Below are positions 22,730-33,812 of a stretch of 64,000 bases of DNA, piece by piece (position 1 is the stretch's first letter; every line of letters starts with the position of its first letter). Origin of the DNA: Cycas panzhihuaensis (lineage: Eukaryota; Cycadophyta); assembly GCA_023213395.1 (NCBI GenBank), contig CM041465.1, forward strand, positions 214,465,741 to 214,529,740, written 5' to 3'. The notes below the pieces were generated by a model. It did not search any database. It was not told the DNA's origin and saw only the letters and a program-made list of their open reading frames with translations. The position numbers were made by a program, and so were the translations under genes.

Positions 22730-24628
22730 ATGGTAGAGAACCACGAAAACATAGGGATGACTATGCTTAGGTTCATTGAGATGATGACCAAGGAGGACTG
22801 AGAGACCCTACGCAGGTGTGGCCTACTGAAAGTCATGAGGACACCTTGATATATGTCAGACCAGTGGCTGTTGATAGATATTGTATCGTATTGGGACAAG
22901 AGGAGGCATGTTTTCCACCTACCCTAGGTGGGAGATGTATCAGTGACGCTAGGAGATATCAGGAGGATATTGGGAGTACTGACGACGGGGAGGCCGGTGG
23001 CACTAGGAGTGCTACCCAGCAATGAGGTAGTACATAGAGAGGCATCTATATTTTTCACAGGTTTAGACAAATGGGAGAGGCGAGGGATTCCTCTCTAAAC
23101 TATGATTATGTTGGGAGTTCCTCGAGTGAGGAAGTTGATCACACTGTGCATTCTGTTCCAGATCTCCCGGAAACAAAACTATAGAGACATACCAGGTGGA
23201 TGGATGGATGCGGTATGCCAATGCGAGGTGGGAGAGTAGATGGACTGGGCCACTCTGATAGCAGCAAACCTCATCGCATAGCTAGACGCTATCAGGGTAG
23301 CGAGCAGAGGAGGGCTCTCGTATAGTACGCTATTGCAGTGTTGGTTCTTCCACCACTTTAGAGTAGTGGCACCGACAAGGGGACCGCATCCTATTGCAGA
23401 GTGGGCCCCGATAGTGCATAAGTGGCAAACTAGGCTTAGAGGGACTGAGGACCAGGCGCACATCCTTCGCTCAGTGGAGGCCACATCATTAGACCTCTTC
23501 ACCATGATATATTTCATAGCAGATTCCTACAAGGTGGTGAGGTGGGATAGTGATGACGAGGCAAGAGGAGCAGGAGTGCCCCCGGGAGATGATGAGGGTA
23601 GTGACGAAGGTGATGGGGCTGGCCCATCATGAGCTACAAGAGAGGCAGGTCTGTCTGGGGCTACAGGTGGAGAGGCAGTCCCATCAAGAGTTGCAGATGA
23701 GGGTAGAGGCCCAGTGACACGGGCCCAGAGGCTGCAGATTGGCAGGAGATCTGGAGAGATAGTAGCAGCACCAGCCGTAAAGAGGAGGGATGCTCTAGGA
23801 GCTGAGGCCATGGTAGAAGAGGTACCAAAGGAGGAGGTACTGGCAGCTGGTGGGGTTCTAAAGGGAGAGGCAATTGCCCAAGTTGAGAAGCTGGCAGCCG
23901 CACTAGGTGAGACATGACCATTTCCTGTCATCGTTTGATTGCCAAATACATACATGGTTTGATTTTAGTTTGATATCCATATGGACATGGACTGATACGT
24001 GGCATGTTGGATTGCAGGCATGGTAGACATCCAGAGGTTAGTAGAGGTAGTAGTCTGAGAGATATTCCCTTGGGCCTATGCAGAGGGACAACCTCCCATC
24101 CAGGCAAGTTATGAGCCTAGATCGACAGGCGGTCATATGGTAGCATTTACCCCATTGATACGGGCAAGAGATATATGGGTAGTAGAGTCCTATGAGCACG
24201 AGGCACATGCAGGATGACAGTAGGCTGAGATAGACACCATCTGAGCTTAGAGGGACGCTCTATAGACATGGGTGTAGGCACTAGAGGCTCATAGAGGAGC
24301 CAGAGGGGATATGGGGAGCCATATCAGAATGGCAGTGATGGAGGAGAGACTGCGAGGGATGGAGGAGAGGCTCTACCTCGTAGAGATAGAGCGGGGTCAT
24401 ATCCAGGCCTGATATGATCGACTGATCGAGGATTATGGCATCAAGGTCGACACAAAGTAGGACACAGACTTATACACTAGCGGCAACCCCGGGGAGGCCA
24501 CGGGATGAGGGAAGCGAGGCAGGGAGCTTGCAGAGACTCAGGAGGAGTCTCGGAGGGATGTGGTCCCTAGGAGAGGGATCACATCGACTAGGAGATGATG
24601 CCCTAGGGACAAGGCAACAGTAGGGTAG
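22730..24628 (+). pseudogene. D antisense two-exon gene: plant-mobile-domain-like protein with coiled-coil tail
   Basis: Gene running opposite to element D. Exon 1 is 22730-23906 and exon 2 is 24018-24628; removing the 111-nt intron gives 1788 nt, exactly 596 codons with the terminal TAG. One frame holds throughout. Near residues 55-90 it reads HVFHLP, then DVSVTLGDIRRILGV and TGRPVALG, resembling the FHLP-GE-T-TL-DV--LLGLP--G-PV core of plant mobile domains. GGWMDAV and WATLIAANLIA follow, then WFFHHFRVVAPTRGPHPIAE. The exon 1 end is acidic and Gly/Ala/Glu-rich. Exon 2 has a coiled-coil-like run (VMEERLRGMEERLYLVEIER). About 16 in-frame stops, nearly all explicable as transitions, make it a pseudogene. 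The PMD call is by motif only. Confidence 0.65.
23907..24017 (+). other. Intron of D antisense gene (111 nt)
   Basis: Donor ctag|gtgaga and acceptor attgcag|gc. The codon phase is kept across the splice (one base before, two after). The C copy has an intron of the same length, 111 nt (42100-42210), with donor gcag|gtgagg and acceptor ttcacag. Confidence 0.7.
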
Positions 24629-25347
24629 TATATATATTTTTATTTTGGATAGGGTAAAGTGCAAGCCTCTACGGGGTCACCATATATAATCACATGCTTG
24701 TACCCCCCCTGCAAGGACACCAGCTTCCTATAGATGATGTATCACACCATATATATGACATGACACATGATTTTGATTTATATAGATGGGGTGATCGATA
24801 CCCCATTTTGGCATATAATGATGTGTATCATAATGCATGATGGATGATATGCATGTTTTTTTTTCATGTTTATGTGTGTACAAGGGTGTACAGATGCATG
24901 AGGATATATATGATTGCATTTTGAGCTGATCACTGTATGAGTTTTGGTATTATGATATTTGTTTAGGTTGCTTATATTTCCTTTCATGTAGGGTGAGATA
25001 CCTAATAGGAGCATACACGATCACCATGAGTAGAGGTGATAGACATATGTGGGGTTAGGAAATAAGGCAACACACATGTCCACATAGGAGCATAGTGGGA
25101 TATGTAAAGGAAATGCCAGGCAAGAAGGAGAGTGATGATACTCTAGAGCGTCATCCTAACTGGGGGATGCCTAAATAGGAGGACAAGATCCCAAGGAAAA
25201 AGGGAACAAGGATTCCATAGGAGGAACCAAAAGGAAACGAAAAAGGCCATCCTAAGTCGTTATTCCACCCATGGCTGGGAAGAATGGGAATGAACTCAAG
25301 ATGGTAGTTTAGGCTCATTTAAAAGCATGAATAAAGTGACGATGAGG
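24629..25347. other. D spacer between integrase end and antisense gene end
   Basis: About 700 bp where the sense pol and the antisense gene converge. AT-rich near 24700-25000, with no protein motif. The C equivalent is 40720-41472. It would hold the 3' end or poly(A) signal of the antisense transcript, but none was identified with confidence. Confidence 0.5.
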
Positions 25348-26500
25348 TCACGAGTAGAATTTCTTAAGGAATTTTCCATTAATGGCTTTTTCAAACTCAA
25401 GACCCTCCAAAGTGGCGATCCTATAGGCACTGTTACTAAGGCTTTCGATGACGACAAAGGGGCCAACCCATTTGGGCCTGAATTTGGCCAAGCGGCCATG
25501 AAGATACTCCAATTTGAGGACATGGTCTCCAGGAAACAAAGGATGAGAACAAAGATGTTTATCGTAGGTCCTTTATGAGCGGGATTTGGATGCTAGGTTA
25601 GCCTTGTAGGCGGCTAAATATCTCTCATCCAAAGCTTTAAGGTCTAGGAGGTGAGCCTAGCATATCGACTCCTCATCGACGAGACCCCGAAGAGAAACTC
25701 GTAAGGAGGGAATCTCCACTTCCAATGGGAGTACCACCTCGGTACCATAAACCAGGGAGAACGGGGTCATTCTTATGGCAGAACGGATAGAGGTACGGTA
25801 AGCCCACAAAACAGAAGGGAGTTGAAGGTGCCAATCTCTTTGAGACTAAGTGACAATTTTCTTTAAAATGTTAACGAGAGTCTTGTTGAACGACTCCACT
25901 TGACCATTTACCTGGGGGTAGTAAGGAGAGGAAGTTTTGTGAGAGATTTTAAATTTCTCATAAAGTTCATCCATCTCCTTGTTATAAAAGGAGGTTCCGT
26001 TATCAGTAATTAAGACATCAGGAATCCTGAAGCAGAAAATGATATGTTGGTAAATGAAAGTAGTTATCGTCTTACCAGGGGTAGTAACCAGAGGGATGGC
26101 CTCTGCCCATTTAGTAAAGTATTATGTGGTAGTCAAGATAAACTTGCGCTACAACAAGGAAGGTGGGGAGATAGCCCCGATGAGGTCTAGACCCCACTTA
26201 GCAAAAGGCCATGGAGATATGATAGGATGCAGGGCCTCGGAAGGCACATAGAAGTTGTTAGCATGTTCCTGACATCACCGACATCTCAGGGCAAAAGCAT
26301 GGGTATCCTTAAAGAGGGACGGCCAATAGTAACCCATACGGAGGATCCTCTAGGCCATGGATTGGCCCCCACAAATGCCATGGCAGCATTTGCGGAGTAT
26401 TTAGTCTACTTTGTTGGTGGTGACGTAGCGGAGGAGGATCCCATCGAAAGACCTCTTGTACAATACTTCGTCCATGAGGAAGTATTACCTAGCAGAAGTC
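25348..26500 (-). pseudogene. D integrase (broken, catalytic residues retained)
   Basis: On the minus strand: a zinc-binding segment near 26380-26470 (CHGICGG, with first His lost and a short deletion), then GYYWPSLFKD. The core follows with SPWPFAKWGLDLIGAIS (first Asp), VLITDNGTSFYNKEMDEL (second Asp) and NGQVESFNKT (Glu), so the DDE triad is present. Then come WAYRTSIRSAIRMTPFSLVY and the C-terminal FPGDHVLKLEYLHGRL and KWVGPFVV. The frame ends at KKFYS and a stop at 25348. Integrase joins the cDNA to host DNA. In-frame stops (for example Trp and Gln codons to tag/tga) disable it. No chromodomain, as expected for Tat. Confidence 0.88.
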
Positions 26501-27075
26501 TAGATGTGAGATCTAACCTTACTACTAGCTTTAGGGCGGTATTGCTGTTGTGTGAGATACCACACAATGTCGCCATACCACTCATTGTCATCAAGTGGAT
26601 GGGGAGGGATGTACTGAATAGTCAAGATAGACTCATCGGGAAGGGAATCGTCAACAGGGGTATTGAGCGAGTTAGGGATAGGGGCGTCTGTGAGTTGCTC
26701 AGCCACTACCATCCCTTTCTTTGATTTCTTGTTAACGATATGAAGATCAAACTCTTGAAGCAAGATGGCCCAACGGCCAACCCTACCTATGAGGTCTGAA
26801 TGAGTAAGTAGATATCGTAAGGGATCGGACTGGACAATCACCTTGGTGGTATTACCAAGCAAGTAATGTCTAAACTTCTTCATCGCATAGACCAAGGAGA
26901 GACACTCCTTCTCGGCTAGAGAGTAGTTGAATTCAATAGCCACAAGGGTGCAGCTGATGAAGTAAATGGCTCTCTTGACTCCTGAGTCATCCTCTTGAGC
27001 CAACATAGTGCCCAGGGACTCATCAGTTGCTGAGGTATAAAGAATGAAGGGCCTATCGAAACAAGGGGACGCCAA
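26501..27075 (-). pseudogene. D pol RNase H and connection to integrase
   Basis: Open over 191 codons on the minus strand. It has FILYTSATDESLGTMLAQED (RNase H first strand region), AIYFISCTLVAIEFNYSLAE, then KECLSLVYAMKKFRHYLLG and VIVQSDPLRYLL. These are the standard gypsy RNase H blocks (YYVSR-L---E-NY---EK, ALV-A--K-RHY). This is the conventional RNase H next to RT, distinct from the distal copy at 21122-21502. Confidence 0.85.
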
Positions 27076-27099
27076 CGTAGGAACAGAAGTAAGGGCTTC

Positions 27100-27870
27100 C
27101 TTAAGTCCTTCGAAGGCTTATTGGGCCTTATCAGACCAAACAAATGGAGCTCCCTTCTTCAATAGGTTTGTCAGGGTTTTGGCACTTACATGGTACTTGC
27201 GGCATTGTGTGAAGATAACCTGCAAGTCGGAGGGATGATGGGCCCTAATACATGAGAGGCCCATCATGTCATCTATAAAGACCTCCAATGTGTCATCGAT
27301 GATGTCATAGAAGATAAAGTGCATCACCCTTTGGTAAGTAGCACCTACATTTTTAAGGCTGAAGGGCATTGCCTTGTAAGCAAAGGTACCCGATGGGCTG
27401 GTGAAGGCCATCTTGTGGTGGTCTTTAGGAGATATCTAAATTTGATTGTAGCCAAAGAAGCCATCCATCAAGGACATAACTTCAAATCTAGTTGCCCGAT
27501 CAATGATTTGATCGATGAAAGGGAGTGGAAAATTGTCCTTAGGACATGCGTTGTTAATATCATGGAAATCAATGTATATCTGGATAGTCCTGTTCTTTTT
27601 AGCAACAGGAATGATGTTGGATACCCATTTAGGGTAATCAATAGAAGTAATAAGTCCATCATCCAAAAGCTTCTCAACCTCCATCTTGATAGCAATTGAG
27701 AGTTTAGGGTGAAGGGGACGCTGCTTCTGGTGCACGGGTTGGGCACTAGGAATGGTAGTGAGATTGTGGATGACAATGGAGGGGTCAATTCCCTTCATGT
27801 TGGATTAATGCCATGCAAAGACATCCCATAACTCCTAGAATAAAAGGGAATATTCTCTTACTTCATCAGG
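27100..27870 (-). pseudogene. D reverse transcriptase with thumb/connection deletion
   Basis: Minus-strand blocks: DDGLITSIDYPKWVSNIIPV, then KKNRTIQIYIDFHDINNACP, IDQIIDRATRFEVMSLMDGF (motif A), KAMPFSLKNVGATYQRVM and VFIDDMMGLS (catalytic DD kept). After HHPSDLQVIFTQCRKYH the frame jumps near 27190 to TLTNLLKKGAPFVW. About 200 bp present in C (38673-38870), including LGFL and a KSFLGMLGFLRHF motif, are missing. The deletion plus stops inactivate the enzyme. Confidence 0.87.
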
Positions 27871-28330
27871 AGAGCATTCTGCCCCCACCTTAATGACCTT
27901 ACCAGGGGCTAAGACTACGTCCTAGGTTGCCCCCACGCACATGGCATTCCTCTCCTCGAAATGGAGAGGGGCAAGGTTAACAGGAAGAGATGGAATAGGG
28001 GATGGAACTAGGTCAGTGAGTGTGGACCCAATCACTAGGACCTTCTGGTGGCTAAGCCTATGGTGACCAGAAGGAAAGTTGGGTGCAGAGCCTACTAAGT
28101 GCTCAAGCAAGGCTTCATTGTCTTCGAAGTAATCCACCCCATGGATGACCTTACTTCGAATAGCTAAAGCGCTAGAGGAAATGAGGACAATGGGACCATG
28201 GTGGTGATCAGGCTATCTAATCTCTTCAGAAGACTCTAAGAGAGAGTTAGGAAAGGGCTCCCCAGAGGGAGCGAAAGGAAGCTCCTTGAAACCATCACCT
28301 GTGGGGGGTGATAGAGAGGAAGAATCAATG
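27871..28330 (-). pseudogene. D PR-RT linker region
   Basis: Minus-strand frame with VDYFEDNEALLEHLVGSAPN and IPSLPVNLAPLHFEERNAMC, closely paralleled in C (37720-37930). No catalytic motif; it is a conserved spacer between protease and RT in this family. Broken by several stops. Confidence 0.65.
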
Positions 28331-28332
28331 AG

Positions 28333-29181
28333 TTATGGATTAATGTGTGTAATGGAATGAGACACAAAGGGGTGACTAGCCTCTCTAATGAAAGGGGTTC
28401 TAGTTTGGGACCTAGAACAAGAAGGGTGGCTCCTACTAGTGCGGAGGAAAGAAACTAGGTGAGGAAAGTCCTCGTCCTCGCCATGGGACTCATCATCACT
28501 AAACAAGGCAAGGTACCCATAGCTCCCAACACCGATAGGAGTAAAGCCAGTAAGACTAGAAGAAGAAGATGCAGGATCTTCTTCAAGATGGGATGAATCG
28601 GGTATGTCGATGGAGTAAGTCAAGGCGCAAGTAGAAGGGCCTTGGCTCGCTTGGTTAATCATACAAGTTTGTTTAATAGGTAGGCGTTCGCGGGAATCAA
28701 CCCTCATCCATCTATCATGGACGAACTTAAGTTGTCCCCAGTGGGTCGAACACACGGCTCCCATCTGATCGAGCCAAGGTTGACCCAAGAGAAGATTGTA
28801 GTCAATGTCAACATTAAGGACTACAATGTCAGCGAGGACAGTCTTGTCCTCGAGAGTGAGCAGGATCGAAATGGATCCCAATGGAGTCTTTTCACTACTG
28901 TCGTAGCCTTGGCATCACCATAGAACATGTTCTAAGGTGGAAATGTCAAGCTCTTGCATAACACACAAGGGCATGGCATTCATGGAGGAACCGTTGTCAA
29001 CAACAATCCTTCGCAGAGTACAAGCAGGTGTGTCAATGGTGATGGTGAACGGGAATTTCCATTGGTGTTCCGTTTCACACGCAGGGGGAAGGTCTTTAGG
29101 GTCAAAGGAAATGGCAGGCTCATGGAATTGGGTAACACCCAAAGCATGAATAGGCGCATCATTTGATCCTAAAGCTTCCAA
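28333..29181 (-). pseudogene. D retroviral-type aspartic protease region
   Basis: The minus strand reads LRRIVVDNGSSMNAMPL, where VDNGSS is the D-[ST]-G active-site segment with Asn in the second position, as in C (IDNGSF). It is followed by LGSISILLTLEDKTVLADIV and DYNLLLGQPWLDQMGAV, the typical N-ILG-PWL flap and C-terminal strand of gypsy proteases. Downstream is a Ser-rich acidic tail. The protease would cut the Gag-Pol polyprotein. A frameshift or stop near 28915 separates the two halves. Confidence 0.8.
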
Positions 29182-29190
29182 AAGGAGAGT

Positions 29191-29620
29191 TCATTGTTTG
29201 AGATAACTCCTCAAAACATCCATCAAGGACATTCCCGCAGCGACAATATGGAGTTTATCAACGATCGAGAAAGGCTTACCCTTCGTAGTCGGTTGGGTAA
29301 GCACCCTTCGAAAATCATAATGACCAGGACATACGAGAATGGTCTTAGGAAAAAGTGGCACTTCCAAAGGGGAGTTCTCTGGAAGAGGATCAGAGTGTGA
29401 AGCGGAAGAAGAGGCACAAACTACCTCTTTAGCAGCTTGAGACCAAGTAAGGGCATATAGGGGAGTAGCCTCAAGCATTTGGATCGCCTTCTTTCCCTTG
29501 TTCTGAGACCACAAAGGTGAAGGAGTATGTCGGTGAGGGGAACATGAAGAAGAAGACGAATCCCAAGCACCCTTCTCTTTATCGCAGGAAGGACGGGAAT
29601 TCAAGGATCTTCCATGGTTC
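29191..29620 (-). pseudogene. D gag-PR junction segment
   Basis: 137-codon open minus-strand frame: Ser-rich, then ASHSDPLPENSPLEVPLFPK and IVDKLHIVAAGMSLMDVLRS. The C homologue (36411-36641) conserves AAGMSIMDVLRS and the PxHYDF segment. I do not recognise a named domain. Confidence 0.6.
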
Positions 29621-31705
29621 TGGTTGTTTTTAGGCTGAGTATTATGATCACATTCCCCATATTTGGGGAACGGATCCTTGTGAACCGGTTGATCTAGGTT
29701 AGGCCTTGAGGCCTGTTTAGAGGATGAATCACATTAAGGGGTATCCCTAGGATGCTGAGCCCTATAATGTGAATCGTCATGGAAACACTCCCCATGAATG
29801 AAACACCACTTCTTCTCAAGTGAAGAATCTGTCTTCCTTACTTGAGAGGACTGAGCATTACCATTCCTAAGGAGGGAAGCTTGAGTAGCTTGTTGGATTT
29901 ATTTGTTAGAAGTGGGTGATGAAGGAGCTTGTAGTTTAAGTTCCTTCATCGTACGTTCGAATGAACGTATAGCGGAGGTGAGCGAATCTAGGGTCTTCTC
30001 AGTTGGATGAGAAGAGGACCTAGTGGATTGTTGTGGTTTGGTCTCTTTAGTTTGAGGTGGTGCCTCACATCGCTGTGAGGGCTTGAGAGGCTTCTTGAGT
30101 CCAGCCTCGATCTCAATAGCCTCAAGCGCTAAGCACTTTGTGATAGCGGAGTCACATGTAGTCGCCCCCATCTTAAGGACTTCTACATGGACTTCAGGGC
30201 GAAGTGCATTAACGAAGAGATCCCTCTTCAATTCCTCGGGTAAAGTGGCCTTAGTGGAATGAAGAAGGTCATGAAATCTCTGTACGAAGTCACAGTTCAT
30301 CTTATCACGACCTTGTTTGAGCAAAAGAAGGGATTTCATTCCACTTTTAAATGGGCGAGAAACATCAAAATAATTGATGAACTCATCCACAAGTTGCTGG
30401 AACGAGAAAATTGAATGATCCGGCAGGCGATAAAACCACTTAAGGGCATCACCTTGTAAGGATCATGGGAATAGTTTCATTAGAATGTGGTCATAGGCCC
30501 AGTAATCAATACACGCCATAGAGAAACTACGGACATGCTCTGCCAGGTCTTGTGATGAAGTTCCGTTAAACTTAGGAACTTCAGAAGGATGAGGTGGTAG
30601 GTTGGTTCTTAACGCTTCAACATATAATGGTGTTGATCTATAATCCATGAAGGGACGTGCCCTCGCCTGGATCATGGGATCGACAAATGATGTAGAAGGT
30701 AACAAACAAGGAATGGATAGGGGTGGTAAACCCATCCCTCCTTGAGGAAGCATCCCTTGCTGGAAAGGGACTTGAGGATAAGTGCCTTGAAAGGAAGCTG
30801 GGTTCCCTTGCAAAGGCATAGCGTAAGAGGCCACACTGGATGGTGGAAAAGAAGGGTGTGGAACCAGGTTTTATTCATATGGGCCACCCATGGATGGTGC
30901 AACCCCATATGAATGTAGTGGGTCCACCCCGTAAGCTGGAATGTGATTCCCTTTACCCTGCCCTAGGGTTGAGAAGTATAACGTGGGGATCATTGGGTTG
31001 GTTTTGAGAATATGTGGGAGCGGGTCCCACATGACTAGTAGTAGTAACGTTAATAGGACCTCTAGGCCTACTAGGAAATGTATGCGCCACGTTAGGAGGT
31101 GGAACATTAGCTTGAATAAGAAAAGGTATGCTAACCGCAAGCTGGGAGAAAGACACACCACGAGAGGGTCCTGAAGAGCTAAGACCATGATGAGGAATGG
31201 AAGGTGCAACATGCATCCCTAAAGTAGGTGTAGGGATGGAGCAGGACGAATATGTAGGCACAAAAAGGTTACTCATTTTGGGAGGTGTAGATGCGATTGA
31301 AAGAGGTGGGACAGGAGCGGATCAAGAAGACGCTCCACAATGCAAAACATCTTCAAACCATCTAGGACGTGATTGAAGATGAGCAGCTGGAAAGCACTTG
31401 CTAAGAGCTTTAACCACGTCAACAGGAGGAGTATCTACTTGATCATAAGAGGTAGACGGGACCTCAAATGAAGTAGACCCCTTAGGGTGCTCCTCATAAG
31501 AATCACCAACTGGATGGTGAATCTCAAAAGGAGATGGGCCCTCTACTATATGAGTAGAAGGACAAGCATCAAGTGGGTGATGTTGATCACCCACGTAGTA
31601 AATAGGATCATCACCCTCTTAGGTGGATCCCAGAATGGATGCAGGGAACTCATGAGCTCCTGAGGTAAATGCATGATAAGTCCAATCTGAAGGGTATCCT
31701 TCCAT
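29621..31705 (-). pseudogene. D gag (broken)
   Basis: Starts at the ATG at 31705 on the minus strand (aligned with the C gag ATG at 34068). The first 270 or so residues are Pro/Ser/His-rich (VPSTSYDQVDTPPVDVV). Then comes the retrotransposon gag core: LPPHPSEVPKFNGTSSQDLA, RSFSMACIDYWAYDHILMKL, ALKWFYRLPDHSIFSFQQLV and KATLPEELKRDLFVNALRPE. A Cys/His motif (CFIHGECFHDDSHY) resembles the C--H----H part of Tat nucleocapsid fingers but lacks the final Cys in both C and D. A few stops divide it. Confidence 0.82.
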
Positions 31706-31949
31706 TGTCGAATCAGAATCTGACAATGAAAGAAGATGATATGCAGGATCTTCTAACAATGGAGGCAAATCACATAGGCAACGTGAGAAATGTCGCATAC
31801 AAAACTTGCCAACATGTTAGGAGAAAGAAAAAGATGCAAAGTGGAGTATGTACTGGGGGCTGCCCAACAAAAGAGATGAGGTGGAGGAGACCACTAAAAG
31901 GTAATAGTACCAACATGAAGGGATAGGAACTAGCTCCCTTACTGGCAAG
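31706..31949 (-). other. D untranslated leader
   Basis: About 240 bp between primer site and gag ATG, homologous to C 33830-34067 (shared GGGCAGCCCCCA word). No coding motif. Confidence 0.6.
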
Positions 31950-31968
31950 TCCCTAGTATGGTTGCCAG
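31950..31968 (-). promoter_or_regulatory. D primer-binding site
   Basis: The minus strand after the LTR reads ctggcaaccatactaggga, a mutated Arg-tRNA type site of the same kind as C's (ttggtgac + catactggggac). Confidence 0.75.
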
Positions 31969-33812
31969 TGGATGTGTGTCTACGAGATAGTCACCTAGCT
32001 CAGTAGGAATGAGGACAGTCGATAGTGGTATCAAGGGTGCGAGTGAAAACCTACAAGCAAAGTAAGTATCATGCAGGGCACCCCATGTGCTAGAGCGCGA
32101 GTTTGGGACCTGCGGGTGATACGCAACTACCTTGGAGTGGTCCTCTATCCTAAAGAGAAAGAGGGAAAACAAGAAAGGTAGTCCAAATAAACTCGAGAGG
32201 AAGATCCTCCCACCCTTGGATGGCTGGAAGGGGAAGAGAGGAGTCTTCAAAGGTTTCTCTATGATGGAGGGAAATGAGCGGGGACAAAGTAGGCGATAGC
32301 GTACGATGTGACCAGGTTCCTCTTGGTTATTTAACCAAGCAAATAAGGCCAAGAGGGAGAGAGAAAAATGAGAATGGGATAACTAAACCAAAGTTTCCCC
32401 TAATGATCTGAAAAAGAAACAGGAATAGATGTCACATATATAAGCAAACAATACCAAGTGGGAATAAACCGAAAGGGCAAGCTAGGCTTTACAAGTAAAG
32501 GAAAAGGAAAGGGTAAGTTTCCTATAGGTCCTTTTCCTATGAGGGTTAAATGTACGATGTGCAAATATACAAATGTATAGAAAAGATATTGTTTCCCCTT
32601 TCACTTTTACGTGTAACCTACTTAACTAACACATAGATCCTAAATAAAAGTAAGAAAGGGAAAGCGAGAGTTAAAGGAAGGATGCACGTACCCGGAAGAT
32701 GTAGTGGCTGATGGAAGACCTCACCCACGCACGACGTACGTCCTCGCGTTAATCCAAGGATACGTAGCCAAGTCTTGATAGGAATGATAGGGGCTTCCTT
32801 ACCTTCCCCTTTATGAAAAGAAAGTGAAAAGGAAAGAAGCAAAAGCAAAGGAACAAAACGGTAGACCTTACCCAGATCCAAACATTTTATACCTTCGGAA
32901 GAGCACCACGACAACCTGCACATGCACAGACTTATCCCTTCCAAGAAGGGGCTGCAAAAGATATATTATATACATGCAAGTATATATGTGATATTTATGT
33001 TAGAGTGTTAGCAAAAAATAGTTTCTACAATAAGCTCTAAAACCCCCTCTCAAGCAAGGATAAATATCAAGCAAAAATGGGGCAAGGGAAGCCTCAGGAT
33101 AGCCAACCCTCTGCTAGGTTCTCCACACAACTCTCAAGCACAGCAAGGTAATGGTAAAGACAACTAAGGACAATTAAGAGATGCAAAGAAAATGGTAACC
33201 AAGTGTTGGGGAAATATGTAAGACACGGAGTTGCTGTGTGTAGCAATCCGGTGCACAAACCCTTGCCAATGATATCAAGGGATACCCAACAATGCGAGGG
33301 ACACTACGAGGGTCCAAGCAAGAGGTGAGCAAGCCTGGAATGGTAGAATTTTGGATTCTGAGAGCTCTGGGAGGTGATGTGGCAGGCCTGGGAGGGGCTA
33401 GCCCTCCTATCTAGGTGGCTAAGATAGTCCAAAATGCACGTGGACAGAGGCAAGCAAACATCAATGGGCAAAAGGTCCCAGAAATGAGGTGCTAGGAGCT
33501 CAAGGTCAAGGCATGAACGGGTCATACAGTCCAACAGAAACTTGAGGCAATGTGGAGATAGCACAGAGAGTCATAAAGTGCCATGGGGATGCCTGCCTTA
33601 CAGAAAGGTAGGTCCCGTTGGGTAGTCATAGGCTCACGATACAACAGGCAGCATGAACAGGCAACGAATGCAAAGTAATCATGCAAATGAAGCAAGCAGT
33701 CATGCAACGAAGCAACACTTCTATCAACCTTTCCAAAGAAATAGCACAAGTGAAAAGGAAGAAGTATACCTGAGTCGACTTGTCTGTATCCATTTTCGGC
33801 AGTTGGGAAATA
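31969..33812 (-). repeat. D 5' LTR (1844 bp, internally deleted)
   Basis: Homologous to the left LTR 17822-20700 at both ends, but about 1 kb is missing at 33340, matching left-LTR positions from about 19206 to 20148 plus one 72-bp repeat unit. The junction has the shared word gaat. The missing part includes the TATA box and the GGTAC palindrome cluster. The terminal CA on the plus strand has become TA (gggaaata). Confidence 0.92.

Larger units (their letters stand above)
17822..33812 (-). mobile_element. Element D: Tat/Ogre-like retrotransposon inserted in C's primer site
   Basis: Minus-strand relative of C, 15991 bp, flanked by GTGAC (17817-17821 and 33813-33817). The right LTR (31969-33812) is its 5' LTR and the left LTR (17822-20700) is its 3' LTR. 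Internal order on the minus strand is primer site, gag, PR, RT-RH, INT, antisense PMD-like gene, distal RNase H, PPT. Protein segments are clearly homologous to C throughout, while LTRs are related but distinct, so C and D are sister families. Confidence 0.93.

Noticed and set aside
23527-23955. 142-aa minus-strand Pro/Ser/Ala-rich open frame in D
   Set aside because: Shadow of the antisense PMD-like gene tail (plus strand), whose GC-rich Gly/Glu codons leave the opposite strand open. The plus frame has motif continuity and splice consistency.
26227-26724. 165-aa plus-strand open frame
   Set aside because: Opposite strand of the D integrase zinc region and pol connection, which carry recognisable motifs on the minus strand.
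27319-27699. 126-aa plus-strand open frame
   Set aside because: Opposite strand of D RT.
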